From: an uncultured Bacteroidales bacterium
Lineage (GTDB): Bacteria; Bacteroidota; Bacteroidia; Bacteroidales; ML635J-15
Direction: 5' to 3'
DNA length: 21,730 nt
Assembly (NCBI GenBank): GCA_905233405.1
Contig: CAJOEG010000043.1
Coordinates: forward strand, 1 to 21,730
In this document: one piece after another, positions 6,447 through 14,950 of the stretch
Numbering within the stretch: position 1 is the stretch's first letter
Layout of the letters: each line of letters starts with the position of its first letter
Notes under the pieces: generated by a model
Seen by the model: the letters and a program-made list of their open reading frames with translations, nothing else
What the model was told of the DNA's origin: nothing
Databases searched by the model: none
Made by a program: the position numbers and the translations under genes

Positions 6447-9400
6447 TTCCACTGCCGATACTCGCAAAGTCTTTCGTCCGCGAAGGACTTCGAGCGAATA
6501 CTGACCTTCCGCATTAGTGTAGGTAACATTATTTCCAATTGTAACCCTTGCGTTAGGAATGAAATCGCCGGTATAGTCGTCGGTGATTACACCGCTTATT
6601 ATTCCGTTGCAGTTGTCGGCGTAGGTAAGGGTGAGCGTTACAACGCTGTCGCAACCAACCGAGTTTGTCAATGTTACTGTGTAAGTGCCAGCCTCGTTGA
6701 ATGTCTCATTTCCGTATGTGTAAGGAACTCCGGCGCACATAAGGTCGGCAAACTCGCCTGTACTGCTGTGGTTTATGGTGAGGCGCAAGGTTACAACCGA
6801 ATCGCAACCTTCAGCGGTCTGCAATGTCTGTGTGTATTCGCCCGTTTCGGTGTAGGTAGTGCCATTCCATTCGTATGAGTTGCAGGCAGTGTCGGCAATT
6901 GAAACTGCGATTTCATCGGGCGTTGTGATTTCAACCGAACTTGTTGCACTACATCCGTTTGCATCGGTAACGATAACTGTGTATTCACCTTCTGCAAGGT
7001 TGCTCAAAGTTGCACCGGTCTGTGCTTCAGGAGTATTCCACGCATAGTTGTATGGTGCGGTGCCACCTTCCACACTTACAGTTGCGTGACCGTTATTCTG
7101 TCCGAAGCAACCGTTGCTGAAATCGCTGATAGTTGCAACAGGTATTTCGAAGAATGTAATATGCAGTTTGTAAATGCTGTCGGTATCGCTATCTATCTGT
7201 CTGCGAATTGTATAGTCGCCGTTTGCTGTAATGATTGTGTCGTGGTATTCGTATTGTGTTCCGCAGTAAGGTAATGTATCGTAAACATAATATGTGCTTC
7301 CCTTCACACAGCGGACATTGAAGCCGTAACCCTTTTCGCTGCTACCACTCAAAAGGTCTGTGCTTCCCGAATAAATTCTGTGGTAGTAGGCTTCGTCGGT
7401 ATTGTTTGCGGTAGCCGACCAGAAAGTTGCGTTTTCACAATTTCCTTCGTAACTGCCTGAATACCAGTTCGAGTAGTATGCGTCCAATCCGCTTGCCCAT
7501 AAATATTCCGATTCTGAAATAGGTTCAGCATTAATCCACGAGTGTATCATCTGTGAACCAGCATCACTTTCGTTTCCTCCAAGAGTGTCGTAAAGTTCCT
7601 GCCATTCGGCTTCGCTTGGCAAATGCCAGCCATTGGGGCATACGCCCTGTACTCCGCTAGGATTTTCGTTGCTACTACTTGCTAGATTCATCGCTGCTGA
7701 CCAGTTGTACAGTTTGGTCGAATATTCTTCACAATACTCAGTAGCGTAGCGATAAGGCTCTGTAGAACTTGTTTCTCCTAATGTTCCTTGTGGGATATTG
7801 CCGGCATAATTCAAATCCTCGGCCATCCAGATTTGGTTGCCAATTCGTATTGTATGATATCGATGGTTATCGCGATCATCAATCATTTCGTCCAAAGTAT
7901 AGAACCAAAGTGTATCGCTTTGGAATGTGCCAAATTCGCTTCTTGCTTCGGCATAATAGTAGTACTTGGTATCTGGCTCAAGGTTTGTGATTTCTGCATA
8001 ATAAAATTCATTGGTGCTATTGTAGTTAGCATAAACAATCTGGTAAATGATATTCCTGTTGGAGCCATAATGTAACAGCAAGGTATAATTCTCGTCATCT
8101 GTAAAAGGTGAATAGTTGATTGTGATATCAGCCTCGGTTGTGCTTCTATCCATCGGGTAGGTTACACTTATATCCGGTGTTAGGCTATTTATGCTTATGT
8201 TGTCGATTGTTGCAGGAGGATTTTCACCGTCACCACCATCATAGTTTGCCCAATAGAATATGAGATTGTAGATTCCTTCGTCAATATTTATTATTTTACT
8301 GAGGTTCTGCCAAGAATCAGCCCCAGCCAGTGGTTCTTCTGTTATGATTATCCAGTCATCGGGAAAAGCGTCGTCCAGGTCGATTTCTCCCGACAAATCT
8401 AAATAGGACGATGTTGGAACCAAGTATACACCTAAATAAGCCGAATGTTCATCACCAGATAATCTCCAGTCGAAACTTATTTCATAAATGTCATTCTCAT
8501 CAATATTTATGGCACGGTCGGCATAAACAAAAGAAGTCGAGTTAATGTCGTATTCGTTGCTTACACCATCATCATTGGAAATATACAAGCCATTTTCGCC
8601 ACCGTTGTTTGCAGCTTCACCTATGTGCCATTGGTTTGTCTGGTCTCCGTTTGCGAGAATCCAGTTGGCGTTTTCGTCGGCATCTTCGAAATCGCAGGTA
8701 TATGGTATAGTTGCGACTTCATTTACTTTTATGCTTATGTTGTCGATTGCCGCAGGAGGATTTTCTCCGCCACCATCTCTGTTTAGCCAGTAGAATATGA
8801 GGTTATAGCTTCCTTCTTCAATATTTATTATTTTGGTGAAGTTTTGCCACGAAGTTGCATCTGCCAGTGGATTTTCGGTTAGGTATATCCAATCGTAGGT
8901 AAGATAGTTAAGGTCGTTTCCACCCGACAAATCGAAATCTGACGATACTGGAGCCAAGAATACACCTAAAATAGCCGAATAATTGGATCCGTTGCCATTT
9001 GACTTCCAGTCGAAACTTATTGTATAAATGGCATTCTCTTCAATATCTATGGTACGGTAGGCATAAACTACAGAAGTCGAGTTAATGTCGTATTCGTTGC
9101 TTACCCCATCATCATTGGAAATATACAAGCCATTTTCGCCACCGTTGCTGGCCGCTTCACCTATGTGCCATTGGTTTGTTTGGTTACCGTTTGCGAGAAC
9201 CCAGTTGGTGTTTTCGTCGGTATCCTCGAAATCGCAGGTATATGGTATAGTGGCAGGAATCTGGGTGGTAGTAAATGAACAGCTTCTCCATTGGCTTTCG
9301 TCACTTCCCAAACACAAAGCGTGTACATACACATAATAATTGGTAGAAGATGTCAAACCTGTAGCGACAAACGAAGAATCGGCACTCTGTACGATAGCAC

Positions 9401-12400
9401 CGTTACCATCGAGAGCGTTGCCGTCAATTTCTTCATCCGAAACGATTATTTCCCAGCTTTCGGCAGAGCCATAGTCAGCCCACCTTATTGTTGCCGATTC
9501 GGTTGTAATTTCTGTAGCGCGAATGTTCTTTACAGGTCTGCATGTTGGACATGAAACTGTGTACAATTGAGAATGTGAGGTAGGAGAATCTAGTCCATTA
9601 TAAGAATCTATTTCATCGCCATTGGCATCGAATATATTATAAGAAACAAAATCTGGGTATCGCCCTGCAGTATAATCTATACTTATTTCTTTGCCGTCGC
9701 AGACATCCAGAATTCCTGTCGCCGAATAACCTTGGTCAATTGTCAAGGTTGCAATGACAATTTCCGATTCCACATCAACTATATTTATAGCACCACCACT
9801 CCAACCGATACTAATTTCACTTGCAAGTTCGTAGCTTATTCCACACATATCTTCGGGAGCACAAATTGCTGTATTAAATGCTCCAATTTTCCATCTGCTT
9901 TTGTCATCAACCGAGCATACGGAACGAACATATACATAGTATTGAGTTGCAAAAGTCAGTCCTGTTGCAGAATAGGAAGATTCGGTCAAAATGATTGCGT
10001 TATTGTAATTTTCAAGGTCTGCATCATCGAGTTCGGTTTCCGAAACAATCAGTTCCCAACTTGTAGCAGTTACATGTCCCGTAAAGCTTATTGTCGCCGA
10101 TTCGGTAGTAATGTTGGCAATTGTAAAGTCGGTAACCATACGACAAGAAGGACAAGACATCGTATATGATACAGGCGAAGACAAAGCTCCTGAACCCGAG
10201 AATATTTCATCTTCATTAGCATCTAATATCTGATATGAAGTTTCCTCAGGATAAGAATAATCTCCTCCACTAACCCATTCAAATATAATTTCCATGCCGT
10301 CGCAGATTTCCAAAGTTCCAGTTGCAGAAAAACCTTGTGATTCAGATATTGTCAAAGATTCTATGACTGTGCCTGTTTCCGCATCAACCACATTGATGGC
10401 ATTGCCAGTCCATCCGTCGCCATAACTATCGGAAAGCGAGTAGATTATGTTACACATATTATCGGGTGAACAAACTGTTCTAAATGTTCTTTTCTTCCAA
10501 CCGCTCTTGTCGTTATCTGAGCATACTGAACGAACATATACATAGTATTTTGTGCCGCTAGTTAGTCCTGTCGCGGAATAAGAAGGCTCAGCCAAAGTTA
10601 TTGTGTTATTGTAACTTTCAAGGGTATTATTATCAAGTTCGGTTTCCGAAACAATCAGTTCCCAACTTATAGCCTGACCTCGTTCAGTCCAGCTTATTGT
10701 AGCCGATTCGGTAGTAATGTCGGAGATTGTAAAATCGGCAACAGCTCGACAGGAAGAACAAGACATCGTATATGATACAGGCGATGACATAGTTCCTGAG
10801 TCAGAGAATATTTCATCTCCGTTAACATCAAATATCTGATATGAAGTTTCCTCTGAATAATAGCCTTCAACCCATTCGAATATAATATCCTTGCCGTCGC
10901 AGATTTCCACAGTTCCACTTGCAACAGAACCATTATCAAGTGTCAAAGATTCTATGACTATGCCTGTTTCCATATCCACCACATTGATGGCATTGCCATT
11001 CCATCCGTCGCCATAATCATCGGTAAACGAGTAGATTATGCTACACAAATTATCGCAGGGAGTCGAAAAATATTTTATTTCACCGTAACCGGTGTCGTCA
11101 CTGTTAGTTGCGTAAGCACGATAGTAATATGTAGTACCGGAGGCAAGATTGGAAAGCGAAACAGAAAAATCGTTTGTTCCATCAGTGCATTGTACTGATT
11201 CATTAAGGTTTTCGCGGTTGATACCGTACTCGAATCCACGCTCAATAATTTCTGAAGCACCGATATTTGATATGTTTCCGTGCAGGGTTGCTGCAGTGCT
11301 AGTTATATTGTCTGCTGTATTTGTTACTACTGAAGGCGATCGACGGTTAATAGCGCGCACTGAATACCCGAACAAGCGAGCACCAGAAGTCCCTATATTG
11401 CAAGAACTGGAGCTGAAGTAGAAATCCCAAGCACCTTCTGTGTCGTTTGGTCGTAAAGTACTCGACCAGTAATGGCCACCATCTGGAAAAATCTCACTTC
11501 CATCTTGTTTGCCGGCAGCAGGCATAAAAAAGCTGTTGCCGTTGATGTGGCTTGTGAATAGTCTTCCTTCTACACCGTTCCAGGTTGTCCATACATTGTC
11601 GCAATTATTAAGCATTTCTTCCATTTCTTCCTTCGTAGGCATACGCCAATTAGAGCCCCAGTTTACAGTTGCTGCATCGTCAGTTGCTTCAAGTGTGGTT
11701 AAGCCGTCCGAATCCGTATATTTTGTAATAGAACCGTTATCGTAATATATATATGTATCCCAATTTGCTACATCCTTGCTGGTGGTTTCGCCCCAAGCAA
11801 AATAGTCCCCCAAATTGTATGGCACATCTGTTCCTATATTGCAAGCAGCCCATTTTGTTCCGCTTGGCAAACCGAGGTCAACATACTCGTGGCCATCGAT
11901 GATGCCATTGGTTGAGAACGACTTTATTCCGGCATAATCCGTAGCATCACTGTTTGTTGCGTATGCAACATAATAATATGTTGTATTTGGAGCAAGTCCA
12001 GTAATCGTAACCGAAAAATCGCTTGTTGCGTCATCACTTTGTACTATCTCGCTAAGATTATTTCTATCGGTACCATATTTGAATCCTCGTTCAATAATTT
12101 CAGAATTTCCGTTGTCGGTTATGCTGGCGTTCAAAGTTGCTGAAGTAGATGTCAGATAGGTAGCATTATTAGTAACAACCGTAGGAGCTAGGGTATAAAT
12201 CGCGCGTACAGACCGTCCGTACTTGCGGTAGCCTAAGGAGCCCAATTCACATACATCTGGATATACTTCGTAGTCCCAAGCCCCTTCATTAGTGGATGTT
12301 CGAAAACTACTCGACCAGTAGGTTCCTGATCGACCGTCGTTTTCATAGCCACCTTCGTTTACTTTGCCGGCAGCAGGCAGGAAAATAGTGTTACCATTGA

Positions 12401-14567
12401 GATTACTTGTAAACAATCTGCCATTTACACCATTTAGGGTCGTCCATATACTAGAGCAATTATTAAACAACTCGCTCACTTCATCTTTTGTAGGCATACG
12501 CCATCCGTCGCCCCAGTTGACCGTTGCTGCATCGTCCATAGCCTCAAGCGTGGTGCGGCCGTCCGAACGCGTATATTTTGTAAAAGAACTACCATTGTAA
12601 TATATATATGTAGGCCAGTCGCCGATTTCCTTGTTGTAGGTTTCGCCCCAGCCATAGTAGTTGCCAAAACCTTCGGGTACGCTTGCACCTACATTGCAGG
12701 TTGCCCATTTGTTTCCGCTCGGCAGTCCGAGGTCAACAAAATCGTGAGTTTCGTTTGGCGTAGTGAACGACTTTATTTCACCGTACATTATTTCACCATC
12801 AATTGTTGCATACGCCTTGAAGTAGTAGGTCGTATTGGCAGTAAGGTCAGTAACCGAATATGTGAAATTGTCGGTATTGTCGGTGCTTGTAAAGTTTTGT
12901 GTAAGGTTATCGCTGTCGGTATCGAACGAGAAACCTCGATTTGTGACAGTTGCATCTTCGGTGAATAATATTTTGCCTTGCAGGATTGCCGTTGTGGGTT
13001 CCACATCGGTAGCGGATTTGGTTTCCACGGTTGGTATAGCCTTTAAGACCGGACGTACAGAATATCCATAGTGGCGCGAATCGTAGTCACAACCGCTATT
13101 GCCAGAATAGAAATTGAGATACCACGCATTGTAGGCATATTGGCGCGAACTCGACCAATAGCAGCCTACTGAACCGGCACTCTCAAGATTATCATTGTCG
13201 CGATCGCCAGCGGCAGGCAGGAAGATGGAGTTGCCGTTAGGTCCAGTATATAATCGTCCGTTTACACCATTCCGTGTTGTCCATGTTACCGTGCAATAGT
13301 CATTCAGTTCTTCCAGTTCATCGTATGTAGGCATTTGCCAGCCTGTACCCCAATTTGCCGTAGCGGCATCATCGGTTGATTCGAGGTAGTAAAAATCATC
13401 GGTATAACCATTATAGCCATAACTTGCATCACCGCAATACTTGGTAAGCGAATTGGATTCGCCATTACAATGTGCATAATTACTCCAGCTGTAAGTTTCC
13501 TTTGGAGAAGTTTCTCCCCATGCGAAATAGTTGCCGTACTCTTCGGGAGAGTTTGCTCCGACATTGGTAGTTGCCCATAATGTGCCACTCTCCAAGCCGA
13601 GGTCAACGTAAGTATGACCGTTGAATGTGTCAAGTGTTTTGAACGACTTTACTGCTCCATAGCCAGTGCCGTTGCTGTTGGTTGCATACGCACGGTAGTA
13701 GTAGGTTGTATTAGGAGCAAGCCCAGTGAGTTCTGAAGAGAAAGCATCGGTATTGTCGGCGCTTTGTATAGTATTTGAAAGGTTTTCGCTGTCGGTGCCA
13801 TACTCGAATCCGCGTGCTATTACATCAGAAGCCCCATGACTTAATATTTCACCGTTCAAAGTTGCAAATGTTGCTCCCAAATTTGAAACTGCCGAAGTAG
13901 CAACAGCAGGATTTACAACTTTACTTATACTAATATTGTCAACGGCAGCAGGAGGGTCTATATTGTCACTATTGTTTTTCCAGAAGAAAACGAGATAATA
14001 CGTCCCTGCATCAAGATTTATGACTTTTGCACTATGCTGCCAGCTCGATTGTCCGTACATCAATCCGTTTTCGCTACTGCTGGCATCTATCCATCCCGAT
14101 GGAGTTGTGTTGTTGTCGTAACTCATACCGTTGTAATCACAATCATTCAAGTTTGACGAGAGTGTAGTCGGCACAAGGAAAGAGCGAAGAAGACAGTATC
14201 CTTCACCGGAATTTTCATCTGGTGTTGCACCAACAGCCATCCAGTCGAAAACAATCAGATATTGATCGGTTTCGGTGGCATTTATTTCGCGGTATGCATA
14301 TACGTATGTATCATCGTAATCGGCTAAATTGCTTGTGCCGTAGTCGTTAGATATGTAAAGTCCTTTTGAACCACCGTTGTATGCAGCCGTGCCTATGTAC
14401 CAACCGTTATAATAGTCGCAGTTTGCAAGCGTCCAGTTGGCGTTTTCGGTATTGTCCTCGAAGTCGCAGGAGTAGATTACATCTTGCCCGAACGAGGCAA
14501 ATGCGGTAAAAAACATGAAAGCAGCGCATAATGCTACTACAGAAAAATGCTTTTGGATATTGTTCAT
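6444..14567 (-). CDS. Giant modular T9SS surface protein (gene A), N-terminal 2707 residues
   Basis: Start chosen at the ATG at 14567, which gives a clean signal peptide (MNNIQKHFSVVALCAAFMFF then TAFASFGQ); the upstream in-frame ATG at 14612 would bury it. Approximate order by residue: jelly-roll/choice-of-anchor-J-like domain 30-215; Fn3-like 217-312; then three Fn3/FISUMP pairs with FISUMP at 315-510, 607-795 and 888-1077 (YVDLGLPSGTKWA, WGETxxK, MPTKxE, YWSSS, SVRA motifs); three YGDGW-type domain plus Fn3 units at 1170-1772; two more jelly-roll domains 1773-2135; Fn3-like 2137-2225; a FISUMP of another subtype 2228-2425 (TIRIGNQIWMAEDLNYAG, GFNVRCV); an SprB-like module 2475-2556; two Cys repeats 2557-2650; and the start of a carboxypeptidase-regulatory-like domain. 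It should be an adhesin exported by Sec and then T9SS, but this fragment ends before the sorting tail, so secretion would fail. Intact length would be about 3422 residues. Confidence 0.88.
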   Translation of the reverse strand: MNNIQKHFSVVALCAAFMFFTAFASFGQDVIYSCDFEDNTENANWTLANCDYYNGWYIGTAAYNGGSKGLYISNDYGTSNLADYDDTYVYAYREINATETDQYLIVFDWMAVGATPDENSGEGYCLLRSFLVPTTLSSNLNDCDYNGMSYDNNTTPSGWIDASSSENGLMYGQSSWQHSAKVINLDAGTYYLVFFWKNNSDNIDPPAAVDNISISKVVNPAVATSAVSNLGATFATLNGEILSHGASDVIARGFEYGTDSENLSNTIQSADNTDAFSSELTGLAPNTTYYYRAYATNSNGTGYGAVKSFKTLDTFNGHTYVDLGLESGTLWATTNVGANSPEEYGNYFAWGETSPKETYSWSNYAHCNGESNSLTKYCGDASYGYNGYTDDFYYLESTDDAATANWGTGWQMPTYDELEELNDYCTVTWTTRNGVNGRLYTGPNGNSIFLPAAGDRDNDNLESAGSVGCYWSSSRQYAYNAWYLNFYSGNSGCDYDSRHYGYSVRPVLKAIPTVETKSATDVEPTTAILQGKILFTEDATVTNRGFSFDTDSDNLTQNFTSTDNTDNFTYSVTDLTANTTYYFKAYATIDGEIMYGEIKSFTTPNETHDFVDLGLPSGNKWATCNVGASVPEGFGNYYGWGETYNKEIGDWPTYIYYNGSSFTKYTRSDGRTTLEAMDDAATVNWGDGWRMPTKDEVSELFNNCSSIWTTLNGVNGRLFTSNLNGNTIFLPAAGKVNEGGYENDGRSGTYWSSSFRTSTNEGAWDYEVYPDVCELGSLGYRKYGRSVRAIYTLAPTVVTNNATYLTSTSATLNASITDNGNSEIIERGFKYGTDRNNLSEIVQSDDATSDFSVTITGLAPNTTYYYVAYATNSDATDYAGIKSFSTNGIIDGHEYVDLGLPSGTKWAACNIGTDVPYNLGDYFAWGETTSKDVANWDTYIYYDNGSITKYTDSDGLTTLEATDDAATVNWGSNWRMPTKEEMEEMLNNCDNVWTTWNGVEGRLFTSHINGNSFFMPAAGKQDGSEIFPDGGHYWSSTLRPNDTEGAWDFYFSSSSCNIGTSGARLFGYSVRAINRRSPSVVTNTADNITSTAATLHGNISNIGASEIIERGFEYGINRENLNESVQCTDGTNDFSVSLSNLASGTTYYYRAYATNSDDTGYGEIKYFSTPCDNLCSIIYSFTDDYGDGWNGNAINVVDMETGIVIESLTLDNGSVASGTVEICDGKDIIFEWVEGYYSEETSYQIFDVNGDEIFSDSGTMSSPVSYTMSCSSCRAVADFTISDITTESATISWTERGQAISWELIVSETELDNNTLESYNNTITLAEPSYSATGLTSGTKYYVYVRSVCSDNDKSGWKKRTFRTVCSPDNMCNIIYSLSDSYGDGWTGNAINVVDAETGTVIESLTISESQGFSATGTLEICDGMEIIFEWVSGGDYSYPEETSYQILDANEDEIFSGSGALSSPVSYTMSCPSCRMVTDFTIANITTESATISFTGHVTATSWELIVSETELDDADLENYNNAIILTESSYSATGLTFATQYYVYVRSVCSVDDKSRWKIGAFNTAICAPEDMCGISYELASEISIGWSGGAINIVDVESEIVIATLTIDQGYSATGILDVCDGKEISIDYTAGRYPDFVSYNIFDANGDEIDSYNGLDSPTSHSQLYTVSCPTCRPVKNIRATEITTESATIRWADYGSAESWEIIVSDEEIDGNALDGNGAIVQSADSSFVATGLTSSTNYYVYVHALCLGSDESQWRSCSFTTTQIPATIPYTCDFEDTDENTNWVLANGNQTNQWHIGEAASNGGENGLYISNDDGVSNEYDINSTSVVYAYRTIDIEENAIYTISFDWKSNGNGSNYSAILGVFLAPVSSDFDLSGGNDLNYLTYDWIYLTENPLADATSWQNFTKIINIEEGSYNLIFYWLNRDGGGENPPAAIDNISIKVNEVATIPYTCDFEDADENANWILANGDQTNQWHIGEAANNGGENGLYISNDDGVSNEYDINSTSFVYADRAINIDENDIYEISFDWRLSGDEHSAYLGVYLVPTSSYLDLSGEIDLDDAFPDDWIIITEEPLAGADSWQNLSKIINIDEGIYNLIFYWANYDGGDGENPPATIDNISINSLTPDISVTYPMDRSTTEADITINYSPFTDDENYTLLLHYGSNRNIIYQIVYANYNSTNEFYYAEITNLEPDTKYYYYAEARSEFGTFQSDTLWFYTLDEMIDDRDNHRYHTIRIGNQIWMAEDLNYAGNIPQGTLGETSSTEPYRYATEYCEEYSTKLYNWSAAMNLASSSNENPSGVQGVCPNGWHLPSEAEWQELYDTLGGNESDAGSQMIHSWINAEPISESEYLWASGLDAYYSNWYSGSYEGNCENATFWSATANNTDEAYYHRIYSGSTDLLSGSSEKGYGFNVRCVKGSTYYVYDTLPYCGTQYEYHDTIITANGDYTIRRQIDSDTDSIYKLHITFFEIPVATISDFSNGCFGQNNGHATVSVEGGTAPYNYAWNTPEAQTGATLSNLAEGEYTVIVTDANGCSATSSVEITTPDEIAVSIADTACNSYEWNGTTYTETGEYTQTLQTAEGCDSVVTLRLTINHSSTGEFADLMCAGVPYTYGNETFNEAGTYTVTLTNSVGCDSVVTLTLTYADNCNGIISGVITDDYTGDFIPNARVTIGNNVTYTNAEGQYSLEVLRGRKTLRVSAVE
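7295..7885 (-). other. Fourth FISUMP domain of gene A, classic subtype
   Basis: This encodes the typical TIGR02145-like form: TIRIGNQIWMAEDLNY, TKLYNWSAAMN, GVCPNGWHLPSEAEWQEL, FWSATANN and GFNVRCVK. It differs from the three upstream copies of the VDLGLPSGTKWA form, so the protein combines two FISUMP subtypes. Confidence 0.75.
8165..9250 (-). repeat. Tandem 540-bp duplication encoding two jelly-roll domains in gene A
   Basis: Two consecutive copies encode ATIPYTCDFEDxDENxNW, then NQWHIGEAA and NGGENGLYISNDDGVSNEY, then NPPAxIDNISI. Corresponding bases such as 8545 and 9085 are 540 apart, and long stretches (about 8541-8711 versus 9081-9251) are nearly identical in DNA. A diverged third copy is at the N-terminus of the protein. 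Confidence 0.8.
9255..11060 (-). repeat. Three tandem YGDGW-domain plus Fn3 units in gene A
   Basis: Units begin near 11058, 10473 and 9863, giving periods of 585 and 610 bases. Each starts with a CxxxxC pair (CDNLC, CSPDNMC, CAPEDMC), then GNAINVVDxETG and a Cys pair SCxxC, followed by an Fn3 domain with TESATISW and YYVYVRSVC. Units 1 and 2 keep D-YGDGW-GN; unit 3 has lost it. Confidence 0.75.
11340..13905 (-). repeat. Three tandem Fn3 plus FISUMP units in gene A
   Basis: The FISUMP starts at about 13623, 12750 and 11905 are 845-873 bases apart. Each is preceded by an Fn3-like domain with ARGFEYGT or similar and LAPNTTYYYRAYATN. The DNA of units 2 and 3 is strongly alike (for example around 12480-12605 and 11625-11755). 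Unit 1 is more diverged and has a longer loop after the WGET motif. Confidence 0.75.
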
Positions 14568-14592
14568 ATTTGTGTTGTTTTGGTTAAGAAAC

Positions 14593-14604
14593 CTCATATA
14601 TGAG
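14593..14604. repeat. 12-bp palindrome in the gene A leader
   Basis: CTCATATATGAG is a perfect palindrome lying between the candidate promoter and the chosen start codon. It could be an operator or simply AT-rich chance; nothing further supports a regulator. Confidence 0.3.
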
Positions 14605-14647
14605 TTGTTCATTGTATTAGAGTGTATGTTTATACATAATAAAGCCC

Positions 14648-14655
14648 CAAATATA
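14648..14655 (-). promoter_or_regulatory. Candidate -7 box for gene A
   Basis: The minus strand reads TATATTTG, a full TAnnTTTG match, about 80 bases upstream of the ATG at 14567. The nearest TTG upstream is at about 25 bases rather than 19-21, so the -33 element is unclear. It is consistent with gene A having its own promoter with a leader of about 70 bases. Confidence 0.4.
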
Positions 14656-14699
14656 AAAAGATTTTTGGATTAATATTTAGCAAAAACAGGATTTTTTTG

Positions 14700-14735
14700 T
14701 AAATTGATAATGGATAATGGACAATTGATAATTAA
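14700..14735. repeat. AT-rich intergenic repeat (TTGATAATGGATAAT type)
   Basis: A run of overlapping AATTGATAAT/GGATAATGG/ACAATTGATAAT units. A shorter relative (AATTGACAATGGATAATTGA) is at 4091-4110 in the other intergenic region. Similar strings are common between genes in Bacteroidales genomes; function unknown. Confidence 0.5.
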
Positions 14736-14869
14736 TGGTGGGTAATGTGTTGAATGATAGCGTGTTGTAAAAGATGCTTGTATCGTATTGTACGAATAAT
14801 TGTGACGAAATGGCATTTTGGGGGACGAAAAAAGGCTAAAAGGCAGCAGGTCAGTAGGGGAAAAGTTGC

Positions 14870-14922
14870 CCCCGCAAACATTAAGGCCGTTAACGACTTT
14901 AACGACCTTAATGTTTGCGGGG
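14870..14922 (-). terminator. Near-perfect 24-bp-stem hairpin after gene B
   Basis: Arms 14870-14893 and 14899-14922 are complementary except for one position, with a 5-base loop CGACT. The outer stem is CCCCGCAAACATTAAGG. It starts 29 bases after the gene B stop codon and is followed on the minus strand by CAACTTTT, so it may terminate gene B transcripts. The symmetry and a degenerate sibling after gene A also fit a mobile palindromic repeat. Confidence 0.6.
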
Positions 14923-14950
14923 TAGAGTGCTTGACTTTTCGCCTTTTCGC

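Larger units (their letters stand above)
14613..14950. other. Intergenic region between genes B and A: promoter, AT-rich repeat and hairpin, no gene
   Basis: No gene is supported. From right to left it holds a hairpin just after the gene B stop, flanked by partly complementary AAAAGGC/GCCTTTT runs (14829-14845 and 14935-14952); an unremarkable stretch at 14740-14825; an AT-rich repeat-like stretch at 14700-14735 built from variations of GATAATGGATAAT and ACAATTGATAATT; and the candidate gene A promoter. Confidence 0.55.

Noticed and set aside
11340..13625. A complete diversity-generating retroelement
   Set aside because: The variable FISUMP ends invite the idea, but no reverse transcriptase, template repeat or accessory gene is in the window.
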